A stretch of DNA of 64,000 nt, from positions 1,674,001-1,738,000 of the forward strand of contig NC_031673.1 in NCBI RefSeq assembly GCF_001640025.1, in the 5' to 3' direction. The stretch's first letter is position 1; each line of letters begins with the position of its first letter. The translations under genes were made by a program, and so were the position numbers. The notes below the pieces were generated by a model. The model did no database searches, had not been told where the DNA came from, and saw nothing but the letters and a program-made list of their open reading frames with translations. The stretch is from Sugiyamaella lignohabitans. Lineage: Eukaryota; Ascomycota; Dipodascomycetes; Dipodascales; Trichomonascaceae. Below are positions 40,069 to 48,532 of this stretch, one piece after another.

Positions 40069-41565
40069 ATGAGCTTTCTCTTTGGTCGCTCCACAAACGG
40101 TTCAAGCACACAGAAGTATAAATCGAGCCAGTTTGGCCCTAGAACTGCCGGAATTCACAATAAGAGTCATATGTCTACTCAATCTCATTCAGGGGCATCC
40201 GGTCTTCTTAACAGGACTACTGGGTTCAATTCCCATGATACCTCATCTTCTCTAACTGAAGAAGACGATTTTGAAATTATCACAATGGAAGATGCACTTC
40301 CGGATGTAGAAACTACTGACCAAGAAGTGCCTTTTGGTCGCAAATTTGGAAAAAAGTACTTTGGGTTCGGTGAGAAAGTCCGTAATCTTAACCATGGTAG
40401 TTTTGGTGCCATTCCAAATGCAGTGTTGGATGCCAGAGTTCGTCATATGAAGGATATCCAGCTGTTTCCAGATCCTTTTTTCAAGACCGGGATTTTCAAC
40501 CAGATTGCTCCTATTCGAAAACAGGTAGCTGAGTTGGTTGATGCTGACCCTGATAATCTTGTTTTTGTCACCAATGCTACTACTGCCGTGAACACCATTC
40601 TACGGAGCTATCCGTTCAAGAAAGGCGATACTTTCATTATTTGTAACACTATATATGGTTCTTGTCGAAATACTATCCAATTTCTTCAAGATCGTGTAGG
40701 TGTTAAAGTGGTAGAACTCACGTTCACGTATCCCATGAACCACGCTGAGATTCTAGATCTTTTCACTAGTGCTATCGATTCGTACGAAAATGTTCGTATG
40801 GCGTTCTTTGATACTGTGTCATCGATGCCTGCTGCTACTATCCCCTGGGAAGAGCTTTGTCATATTTGTAGAGACAGAGGTGTGTTGTCCATGGTAGATG
40901 GTGCTCATGCCATCGGTTTGATTCCTCTTTCTCTGAGAACTGCCCGTCCTGATTTCTTTACGTCGAATCTCCACAAGTGGCTTTTTACACCCAACTCTGT
41001 TGCTTTACTCTATGTAGACCGTTCACAGCACCACTATGTCCACTCTTTGCCAGTTTCTGCTGTGTATCTGGATGACAACACCACACTTTCTGGCGATAAA
41101 GAACAGTCTCGTCTGGCTGATACATTCTTGTACACGGGTACTATTGACTACAGTGCCATTCTCACCATCCCCGACAGCATAAAATTCCGCAACGAGGTCT
41201 GTGGCGGCGAAGAGCGCATCCGCCAGTACTGCACCGACCTGGCTACACGCGGAGGAGCTCTTGTTGCCAAAGAGTTTGGCACCGAGATCCTCTCTGGCAA
41301 GGAAGACAACCTCATCACCAGCATGGTCACCGTCGCCCTCCCCTATAACCCAGCCGACTCACCCAGTCTCCAGGGTGAGATCAACGGGAAATACATCGAG
41401 TACATCATCCGCGAATGGAACACGTTCGTGCCCATTAGCTACTACAAAGGCCAGTGGTGGAGCAGGTGGAGCGCCCAGGTATACGTTGACATCGACGACT
41501 TCAAATACGGCATCCGTGCCGTGCTCAACACCCTCGAGTACCTCAAGTCTCTGGGTTACAAATAG
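40069..41565 (+). CDS. Class-V PLP-dependent aminotransferase-fold enzyme (isopenicillin-N epimerase/Egt2-like)
   Basis: The start at ATG 40069 gives 498 residues; the open frame before it has only a TTG. Residues 1-95 are Ser/Thr/Asn-rich and then acidic, and are probably not part of the enzyme. From about 100 the chain is a class-V fold-type-I PLP enzyme: LNHGSFGAIPNAVLDAR, LVFVTNATTAVNTIL, the cofactor aspartate and histidine in MVDGAHAIG, and the Schiff-base Lys303 in TSNLHKWLFTPNSVALLY. This group includes isopenicillin-N epimerases, fungal hercynylcysteine sulfoxide lyase (Egt2, ergothioneine synthesis) and related lyases. No Egt1 gene is nearby, and the substrate cannot be told from sequence alone. 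It is convergent with PET112, with a composite repeat in the 189-bp gap. Confidence 0.82.
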   Translation: MSFLFGRSTNGSSTQKYKSSQFGPRTAGIHNKSHMSTQSHSGASGLLNRTTGFNSHDTSSSLTEEDDFEIITMEDALPDVETTDQEVPFGRKFGKKYFGFGEKVRNLNHGSFGAIPNAVLDARVRHMKDIQLFPDPFFKTGIFNQIAPIRKQVAELVDADPDNLVFVTNATTAVNTILRSYPFKKGDTFIICNTIYGSCRNTIQFLQDRVGVKVVELTFTYPMNHAEILDLFTSAIDSYENVRMAFFDTVSSMPAATIPWEELCHICRDRGVLSMVDGAHAIGLIPLSLRTARPDFFTSNLHKWLFTPNSVALLYVDRSQHHYVHSLPVSAVYLDDNTTLSGDKEQSRLADTFLYTGTIDYSAILTIPDSIKFRNEVCGGEERIRQYCTDLATRGGALVAKEFGTEILSGKEDNLITSMVTVALPYNPADSPSLQGEINGKYIEYIIREWNTFVPISYYKGQWWSRWSAQVYVDIDDFKYGIRAVLNTLEYLKSLGYK

Positions 41566-41584
41566 TAAATATATTCTGTGTCCG

Positions 41585-41725
41585 TGCCTCCGGCGGCTGG
41601 GGCTCCGCCCCAGACCCTGGTTGCTCCTGCTTCGCAGGAGATTTCCGGGGACTGTCGACGAAACGACTCGAGCGCAGCGAGAGGAGCAACCAGGGTCTGG
41701 GGCGGAGCCCCAGCCGCCGGAGGCA
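41585..41725 (+). repeat. Full-length GC-rich composite repeat in a convergent gap
   Basis: The arms are 41585-41640 (CTCCTGC type) and 41664-41725 (CTCGAG type), with spacer ATTTCCGGGGACTGTCGACG and then AAA. It starts 20 bp after one stop codon and ends 30 bp before the other. GTGTC occurs two bases outside the left end and directly at the right end, a possible target-site duplication. Confidence 0.95.
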
Positions 41726-41754
41726 GTGTCAAGGGAAGAAAATGTACATTGATG

Positions 41755-43671
41755 CTATAGGAGTGATTTGAGCATGGACTCGATAGAGGCTGCGTCGACA
41801 CGGCCCTGGAATTCACGCATTACCTGGCCGACGAGGAATTTGATGGATTTGGGGTTGGTTTTGATTCGGTCAATGACGTCCGGGTGTTTGGCAATGACTT
41901 TTTGACACACGGTTTGGAGAGCGACATGGACGTCTTGGGCAGAGTCCTCGGCTTTGCCAAGATCGAACTGGTCTATCAGGTCGTCGATGGTCTGATTGGT
42001 TTCTAATCCATTGGCTACTACGTGTTTCAGAATCAGTGCTCCTGATGTTTTGGTAATCTTCTTTTTCTCAACTCGTACCATGAGATCCGCTAAAAATGTC
42101 GCTGGTACTACACTCTCGTCGAATTGTTTGTTGTTCTGGTTCAACTCGCCTAACAGTCGGTGCACAATCCAGTTAGAGATCACTGATGGTTTCGTACCAC
42201 CATTGGCTTTGAATGCGTTGTAGACTTTATAATAATATTCTACCAGTTTAGTGCTGCTGCCAGCCATCATCGTTCGAGCATCTACAACTGGCACGGAAAA
42301 GGGCGGTTTCAGCAGCTCTTGGAAAATATCGTCTGGCAGTCTGGGAAGTTGTTGTTTAATCTGTTCGACAATTTCTGGACCGACTGATATCGGCATCAGT
42401 TCGGGGTCTGGCATGTATCTATAGTCGACAGCATCTTCTTTGCCTCGGAGCTTCCAGGTATTTTTGCCGTCCCAACCTCTGGTTTCAGGCTCGATAGTCT
42501 TTCCGTTTTGAATATCTCGTTTCTGTCTCTCGAATTCGGCTTTGATAGCATGGACGACTGCACTTGTACTGAACAAGTTCTTGATCTCACATCGTTGCCC
42601 ACCATTAACTGATACGTTTACATCGACTCTCATGGCTCCTGACTCTAGTTCTCCACTACACACTTTTAGATATCGTAGTAATCCCTGTAGCTTTCTTACA
42701 AACAAACCAGCCGCTTCAGGAGTTGGAAGGTCTGGTTCTGTCACCAGTTCAATGAGTCCGGTGTTGGTTCTGTTGAGATCAATGTGAGCACCTGTACCCT
42801 CGATATACGTCGTCTTACCAGTATCTTGTTCGATCTGGATCTGTTTTATGCGCACTTTGACGTCCTCTTTCAACCCATCTCGTACAAAGATTTCCAAAAT
42901 CCCGTCCTTTGCAAATGGTTCATAATGCTGTGTAATCTGGTATCCCGCCGGCTGGTCGCCGTAGAAGTAGTGCTTTCTATCAAACGATATCCTTGGCTCA
43001 ACAGTACATCCAAGTGCAACTGCTGCTTTAATTCCGAGTCCCAGAGCATTCCAGTTAAATATTGGCTGGGTTCCTGGCAAAGCTGCATCGAAATATGATA
43101 CTTGTGAATTGGGTACCGACTGAAATGACGTGTTGGAGTCTGCTTATGTTAGCTTGGAAACTAGGCTGGGGGCATTGCCTCCGGCGGCTGGGGCTCCGCC
43201 CCAGAGAAACTAGGCTGGGGGCATTGCCTCCGGCGGCTGGGGCTCCGCCCCAGACCCCGTGGCTCCTGCTTCGCAGGAGGTTTCTAGGACTCTCTACATT
43301 TGACAATCGAAATATTCAGAAGTGGATATTGAGATTGGCATGGGGGATCGTATTTCGAGCTAGACAGCTGCTGCCAGAGTCAAATGACCTTGTACAAGAA
43401 AATATGACTCTCCTGGATAACGAACTTTCAGACCTGTCCAAAATTGCTCATTTCAGAGTCTTGCCCTCGAGAAATACTCACTTGAGAAAAGTTTGTGCTT
43501 CGTTAGCAGTTGAGCGTGGATTTCCAGACCACACGTTAGTCTATACTGGCTGTCCTGTTCTTTCTGACCTTGTCGCAATGTGTGACTTGAGACACTCCTG
43601 AGGCTCAATTTCGTGTGCCTGAGCACTTGCCTTTCAAGCCTAACGGGCCCTTTTGCTATCCTACTCAGCAT
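41755..43671 (-). CDS. PET112: Mitochondrial glutamyl-tRNA(Gln) amidotransferase subunit B
   Basis: There are two exons on the minus strand, 43482-43671 and 41755-43139, giving 524 residues (541 in S. cerevisiae). The 342-nt intron has donor GTGAGT and branch GCTAAC, followed by a double acceptor AAGCAG. GatB is the kinase and amidase-partner subunit that converts Glu-tRNA(Gln) to Gln-tRNA(Gln) in mitochondria. A basic presequence is followed by YRLTCGLEIHAQLLTKHKLF. After the joint come SVPNSQVSYFDAALPGTQP, HYFYGDQPAGYQITQHYEP and ELVTEPDLPTPEAAG. The C-terminal 150 residues form the YqeY-like tail. The intron interrupts the most conserved block, and only the spliced form restores it. It carries a duplicated GC-rich repeat. 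Two CACGTG sites lie upstream. Confidence 0.95.
43157..43279 (+). repeat. GC-rich repeat with 49-bp tandem duplication in the PET112 intron
   Basis: A unit starting GAAACTAGGCTGGGGGCAT and ending within the core hairpin (43157-43205) is repeated directly at 43206-43254. The second copy continues into a complete CTCCTGC-type plus arm (to 43279). The first arm is therefore truncated after CCCCAGA. Confidence 0.92.
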
Positions 43672-43732
43672 TTTGTGGTCTCTTTACTCCAGTTTGAAGT
43701 CTGGATCATCTCATGATTCATCTGGGGCAGCT

Positions 43733-43768
43733 TCACGTGATAATAATTTTTCAGCGGCATCACGTGAT
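43733..43768. promoter_or_regulatory. Pair of CACGTG E-boxes upstream of PET112
   Basis: Two palindromic sites, TCACGTGA and ATCACGTGAT, are centred 27 bp apart. They match the RTCACGTGAY consensus of Cbf1, a regulator of respiratory, ribosomal and sulfur genes in various yeasts. Binding is inference. Confidence 0.55.
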
Positions 43769-44301
43769 TTGTTGTCTCCGAAATTCAATTAATATTGAAT
43801 TTATTCGGTACAATTGAAAAACTTGAATCCACAAAATTTATACTTAACAATTCAGCAAAAGAATAGTTTCTTTCTACCTGCTTTTTTTCTAGATTCAAAG
43901 AAAGTTCATTTCACAATTGACCAAAAACACCAAGTGCATCTCTCTCGTCGTATACATTGAAATATGAACTGTTATATCGTAATATTATAGTAATATTCTT
44001 ATTCCAATCCATTTACCGGTTTAAGCCATCTTCTACCTGAAGTTCTAATGTACTCGTCGAGAAAAGTGATATAAAAACAACAATCTCAGTACCAATTGTA
44101 CATTTCAATCTAGCGGATTATTCCCCATGTCTCATATCAATTATCCATTTTTGATTTCTGACTCACGAATTACACTACAAGAGGTATAATTATACGCATA
44201 TCAGATATAATTCTGATTTGTTATGAAATAGAACGTCGAAATAAATTATATAATTCTCATGAGAGTCCTTGAAATTTCGATAAAAGAAGGAATTATCAGG
44301 G

Positions 44302-44478
44302 GTAAGTTTAGGGTTGACGGCACCGATCGGCTTTTGTAAGTCGATCGCCGTTACATGCAAGTGTGTAATTTTTTTTCAGCCTCGCTGTCCTGTAGGCACA
44401 TGCTAAGCTCGGCGACTTCGTGCCTTCCCTTCTTTCTCTTCTTCTCTTTTATTACTTTCTTTTGGTTTTTACTTTCAG
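44302..44478 (+). other. APT1: Possible 5'UTR intron of APT1
   Basis: A GTAAGT donor at 44302 can be joined to TTTCAG acceptors at 44379 or 44478. The closest branch-like motif is TGCTAAG near 44399, which favours the second. The evidence is weaker than for the coding introns in this window. Confidence 0.3.
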
Positions 44479-44501
44479 GAGTTTTTGTGTTCCTTTTTAC
44501 C

Positions 44502-45035
44502 ATGTCTTTGTCCGAAATCCAAACTACCCTCAAGGGAAAGCTCCGTCAATTCCAAGATTTCCCTTCTAAGGGAATTTTGTTTGAGGATATCATGCCCATT
44601 TTCCAGGACCCCAAAGCTTTCCAACTTTTGTTGGACGGTCTTAAATTACACTTGAAAGACAAGAAGGTCGATGTTATTGTTGGTCTTGATGCTCGTGGTT
44701 TCCTTTTTGGACCCGCTTTGGCTCTTCAACTCGGTGCTGCCTTTGTTCCTGTCCGTAAGCAAGGTAAGCTTCCTGGACCCACTGTCCAAGCTGTTTACGA
44801 GAAGGAGTATGGACAAGATATCTTTGAGATCCAAGCCGATGCTATCAAGCCTGGTCAATCTGTTGTCATTGTTGACGATATCATTGCCACTGGTGGATCT
44901 GCTTCTGCTGCTGGTGAGCTCGTCACCAAGATCGGTGGTTCTGTCACCGAATATTTATTCATCTTAGAGTTACTGTTCCTCAAGGGTCGTGATAAGCTCA
45001 ATGCCCCAGTTTTCACTCTCCTTGCTGGCCAGTAA
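44502..45035 (+). CDS. APT1: Adenine phosphoribosyltransferase
   Basis: This 177-residue cytosolic purine-salvage enzyme converts adenine and PRPP to AMP. It matches fungal Apt1 from start to end. The N-terminus is [20 protein letters not shown], the active-site loop is [16 protein letters not shown] and [13 protein letters not shown], and the PRPP motif is [14 protein letters not shown] (about 118-131). It ends [12 protein letters not shown]. The open frame continues upstream to ATG 44355, but that extension is hydrophobic, not conserved, and would lie in a probable leader intron, so ATG 44502 (context TTTACCATG) is the start. Biased codon use suggests high expression. Confidence 0.95.
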   Translation: MSLSEIQTTLKGKLRQFQDFPSKGILFEDIMPIFQDPKAFQLLLDGLKLHLKDKKVDVIVGLDARGFLFGPALALQLGAAFVPVRKQGKLPGPTVQAVYEKEYGQDIFEIQADAIKPGQSVVIVDDIIATGGSASAAGELVTKIGGSVTEYLFILELLFLKGRDKLNAPVFTLLAGQ

Positions 45036-45424
45036 GTGTCTTAATTTTTGTATTATATTTAATGCTCTACGACTTGTTAAAGAAAGGATGGTAAGTGGTT
45101 CCTGAGGCTCCGACCCAGATCACTAGCTATGGCTGGCCAAATAAGAGCTATATCTCATCAATGGCTGAGATTTAAGCACAAGATGCAGTTTTCTGGCTTT
45201 TGTTGATAACAAATCACAGCTTAATTGTCGCACCAGGGGTCGTCCCGATATACAAGATAAGACCCATGTCCCTTAAAATGCTGCAAGCGACTGATAACTG
45301 CATGCACGATGGACATATTCCACCACCCCTGAACCTTGATCTGGTACATAGCAAAAGCACATAACTCCATTGCAGTGTTTAGTAGGGATATTAGCGTTAA
45401 TATTCGATTGATCTTGAAGGCAGG

Positions 45425-46716
45425 ATGTCTGAGGAAGTTGTGCTCACAAAGAATGAGCAGACGCTCCGAAAATATACAAAAGGTAAGGCTTCATGAAATG
45501 GATTGAGACTCAGCTCGTAGCCTAGTTTGAGGTTGATCCAGAGTTCATTCCAGATGAATTCGATTCAGCTGTTTTGCTGTAATGTAATCTGCTCTATCGG
45601 AGTCATAGCAGATAGAGCCACGGCCCCACGCCCGCATCGAGCGAAGCGAGAGGAGCAGCGGGGTCTGGGGCGGAGCCCCAGCCACCGGAGGTAGTCAGGA
45701 ATTTAGAGGATCAAGATCTAACAATGATAGAGAAAAAAGTCGGTGAAGGTACATATGCTGTTGTATATGTAGGAAGAGCCAAAGATACGAAGAGGCAGAT
45801 TGCCATTAAAATGATCAAGGTGGGAGAATTCAAAGATGGATTGGATATGTCAGCTATTCGTGAAATCAAGTTTCTCCAGGAATTGAGACACCCGAATGTC
45901 ATTGAGCTACTAGACGTGTTTTCATCGGAAACGAATTTGAATATTGTGCTGGAATTTCTTCCTGCTGATTTGGAAGTGCTTATAAAAGATAAAACGATTA
46001 TATTTAGTCCAGCAGACATCAAATCATGGCTGTTGATGACACTTCGAGGATTGCATCATTGTCATAGGAATTTCATTCTTCATCGAGATTTGAAACCTAA
46101 TAACTTGCTACTATCACCAAGTGGTCATTTAAAACTTGCCGATTTCGGTCTTGCTAGAGCACTACCTGCTTCTCCTAGGGTGAACCTGACGCCTCGAGTA
46201 GTGACGCGGTGGTACAGAGCACCTGAACTGCTTTTCGAATCCCGTCACTATACTACAGCAGTTGATATTTGGTCAGTAGGAATTATATTTGCCGAGCTCA
46301 TGTTACGAACACCATATTTACCAGGAGCATCAGATTTGGAACAGATCGATGTCACATTCCGAGCACTAGGAACGCCAACTGAAGCGACATGGCCTGGTGT
46401 ATCGAGTTTACCAGGGTACAAACAAATACAAAACTATCCTACACCCAGCAGGCAGGAGCTTCAAAACCGGTTCTTGGCTGCTAGTGATAACGCACTCGAT
46501 CTCATGAACGATATGATCCATTTTGATCCTGCCAAGCGGATCGATACGACACAAGCTCTATTATCGAAATATTTCACTGAATCACCACCTCCAACAAGAC
46601 CGGAAAACCTCCCGAAAAAGGCTAAACAAGACCCCGATTGGGAAGAACAAGCGCTAAAGAACGAAGAGAGAGAAAAGCTCATTCAAAAGACGAGAGAAGC
46701 AAGAATGCGAGCATAG
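45425..46716 (+). CDS. KIN28: Cyclin-dependent kinase Kin28 (CDK7, TFIIH)
   Basis: There are two exons, 45425-45482 and 45731-46716, giving 347 residues. The 248-nt intron has donor GTAAGG, branch TCTAAC and acceptor TAG; the joint restores YTKEKKVGEGTYAVVYVG. Kin28 is the TFIIH kinase that phosphorylates the RNA polymerase II C-terminal domain in the nucleus. Visible features are the glycine loop above, HRDLKPNNLLLS, DFGLARALPAS, a T-loop threonine in NLTPRVVTRWYRAPELL, and the CDK insert region. S. cerevisiae KIN28 also has an intron near the 5' end. Starting at the downstream ATG 45724 would drop the first 17 residues. The intron holds one GC-rich repeat arm. Confidence 0.95.
45634..45694 (-). 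repeat. Single GC-rich repeat arm inside the KIN28 intron
   Basis: A minus arm whose outer end is altered (CCACCGGAGGTA for CCGCCGGAGGCA) and whose CTCGAG hairpin reads CATCGAGCG. It is a somewhat diverged copy, 36 bp before the 3' splice site. Confidence 0.88.
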
Positions 46717-47354
46717 TCTGGTGAAGTCCTACGACGTAATGAGAGATTTTATTTCCTCCCTACTGTTATTTTACAGAAAAGTATTTTCCATACCAACTCT
46801 TGGCCTTTATTTATATTGACAATTGACAACTTCGCGGCTCAAATGAAAGATGGTCGAACCAGCATCGAGTTCACGTTTCATTGTAAATACCAATTTGGTA
46901 ATATCTGATGTGACAGGCGAGTTTCACAACAAGTTCAACGACCCGAACGATAACACAAAAGAAAGAATCGATTTTATTATAATTTCAATTCGCAGTTCTC
47001 TCAGTTCTCTACTATTTATTATCTGAAATTAGCGAAAAGATCATTGTCTTCCCTGCACCAGGTACCGACTCGAGCGAAGCGAGAGGAGCCACGGGGTCTG
47101 GGGCAGAGCCCCAGCCGCCGGAGGCATCTCCGGACTCAGAAATATTATTATATACCAGCCTTTAATATAAATTTGCCAGCCAGAACTGGCCAGGAAGAAC
47201 CTCCCAGGGTCAATGATTTACCATGGGTTAGGGCTTCGGTGTGAGATGCATGTTGAGACGTGACATGAGCATCTCGAGGGGATTAGAACCACGAAACGAA
47301 CGTGCTGTAAACATCTCTACGAATAAGTTGAGAGTATTATTCGGTTGTTGAAGG
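46717..47354. other. Intergenic region between KIN28 and OST3
   Basis: No gene is supported. It is AT-rich except for the repeat arm at 47066-47126, which lies about 230 bp upstream of the OST3 start. Confidence 0.5.
47066..47126 (-). repeat. Single GC-rich repeat arm
   Basis: A minus arm with the CTCGAG-type hairpin and CAGAG core loop, close to the consensus. Confidence 0.92.
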
Positions 47355-48329
47355 ATGACTCGACTTAACTTTGTGGCTTTGTTGCTGTCGCTGGTGTCGA
47401 TAGTTCTAGCAGTTGACACTCAGTATGACGCCAAGTATGTCAATTCATTGAAAGATTCCAGTGGTATTGTCCGACTGACGGATGCTACATTTTCCAGAGT
47501 TGTAGAGGGTCCTAGAGATTATACGGTAGCAGTGCTATTAACAGCCGACTCTCCTAAATACGGATGTCAATTCTGTAAGATTGTGGGACCTCCTTTTGAG
47601 ACAATTGCTTCCAGTTGGAAACAAGACCATCCTAACGGAGATGGTTTGTTCTTTGCAGTGGCCGATATTGCAGACACTCAAGGTAGTTTTATGCAATTGG
47701 GCTTGACCCATGCCCCCAATCTTTATATATATCCACCTACCGAAAAACCCAGTACAGTGGATGTTGGATTTGATCATTATCAATTCGTTCCCAATGAGAG
47801 TCAGGTCAAACTCATCACCGAATACCTTACCAGAACCTACGGCTTCAAGATTGTCATCCACGAGCCATTTGCCTGGGACAGACTATTTATCACTATCGGT
47901 GGAATTGTTCTTGTTTTGGGTATTCTTAAGTTTGCCTCAGGAGTCATTCTCAGCATTTTGCAGAAAAAGCAGCTCTGGATTGCGGTTTCTCTTGTAGCCA
48001 TTCTCATGTTCACTTCAGGCCACATGTTCAACCAGATCCGAAAAACTCCATATATTGCAGGCGATGGTCGTGGTGGAGTGATTTACTTTGTTGGAGGACA
48101 TTCGAACCAAGTTGCCATTGAGACTCAATTCATTGCCGTGACATATGCTATTCTGGCATTCGCCACCATCTCACTTATTGTGAAGGTACCACGCATTGAG
48201 AACCCACAAGTTCAGATGTTTTCAGTGTCGTGTCTGTCTGTAGTAATTATCCTTGCATTCAGCTTCCTGTTATCCAAGTTCCAGGTCAAGAATGGAGGTT
48301 ACCCATTTGGCATTCTGGATATATTCTGA
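47355..48329 (+). CDS. OST3: Oligosaccharyltransferase subunit Ost3/Ost6
   Basis: This 324-residue ER membrane protein is a thioredoxin-like subunit of the oligosaccharyltransferase that helps N-glycosylation of cysteine-containing substrates. A signal peptide (1-19, ending VLAVD) precedes a lumenal thioredoxin fold with a CxxC redox pair in KYGCQFCKIV (near residue 70). Four hydrophobic segments follow: DRLFITIGGIVLVLGILKF, LWIAVSLVAILMFTSGHMF, IAVTYAILAFATISLIV and FSVSCLSVVIILAFSFLL. The GHMFNQIRKTPY stretch after the second segment is a strong family signature. It is convergent with CYK3. Confidence 0.95.
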   Translation: MTRLNFVALLLSLVSIVLAVDTQYDAKYVNSLKDSSGIVRLTDATFSRVVEGPRDYTVAVLLTADSPKYGCQFCKIVGPPFETIASSWKQDHPNGDGLFFAVADIADTQGSFMQLGLTHAPNLYIYPPTEKPSTVDVGFDHYQFVPNESQVKLITEYLTRTYGFKIVIHEPFAWDRLFITIGGIVLVLGILKFASGVILSILQKKQLWIAVSLVAILMFTSGHMFNQIRKTPYIAGDGRGGVIYFVGGHSNQVAIETQFIAVTYAILAFATISLIVKVPRIENPQVQMFSVSCLSVVIILAFSFLLSKFQVKNGGYPFGILDIF

Positions 48330-48422
48330 AACCATAAAAACAGTCCAAAGTACAAAATACACAATACAAAATACATAGAGAAATAGAAACCCCATCCATG
48401 ATGGAGCGAGATGCTGGCAGAT

Positions 48423-48475
48423 GCTGACGAAGCCAGCACAACGGGGTCTGGGGCAGAGCCCCAGCCGCCCGAGGC
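48423..48475 (-). repeat. Single GC-rich repeat arm in a convergent gap
   Basis: This minus arm has a changed second hairpin (TGCTGACGAAGCCAGCA) and an outer end CCGCCCGAGGCA. It is diverged but recognisable, and lies between the OST3 and CYK3 stop codons, which are 203 bp apart. Confidence 0.82.
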
Positions 48476-48532
48476 AAAAGGGCCAATAAAAGAGCATTAG
48501 ATTCTATTGAGCAAGAAATAAATAAAATATAA

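Larger units (their letters stand above)
43672..44501. other. Divergent promoter region of PET112 and APT1
   Basis: No gene is seen here. It is AT-rich, with no GC-rich repeat arm. TCACGTGA at 43733-43740 and ATCACGTGAT at 43759-43768 lie 62-98 bp upstream of the PET112 start. A GTAAGT at 44302 may be the donor of an APT1 leader intron. Confidence 0.5.

Noticed and set aside
45031..45040. GTAAGT overlapping the APT1 stop codon as a splice donor
   Set aside because: Apt1 already ends at the family's normal C-terminus (FTLL plus three residues), and no downstream exon with conserved sequence is seen.
45724..45730. KIN28 start at ATG 45724
   Set aside because: This ATG lies within the predicted intron, just before the TAG acceptor. 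The spliced start at 45425 restores the conserved YTKEKKVGEGTYA.
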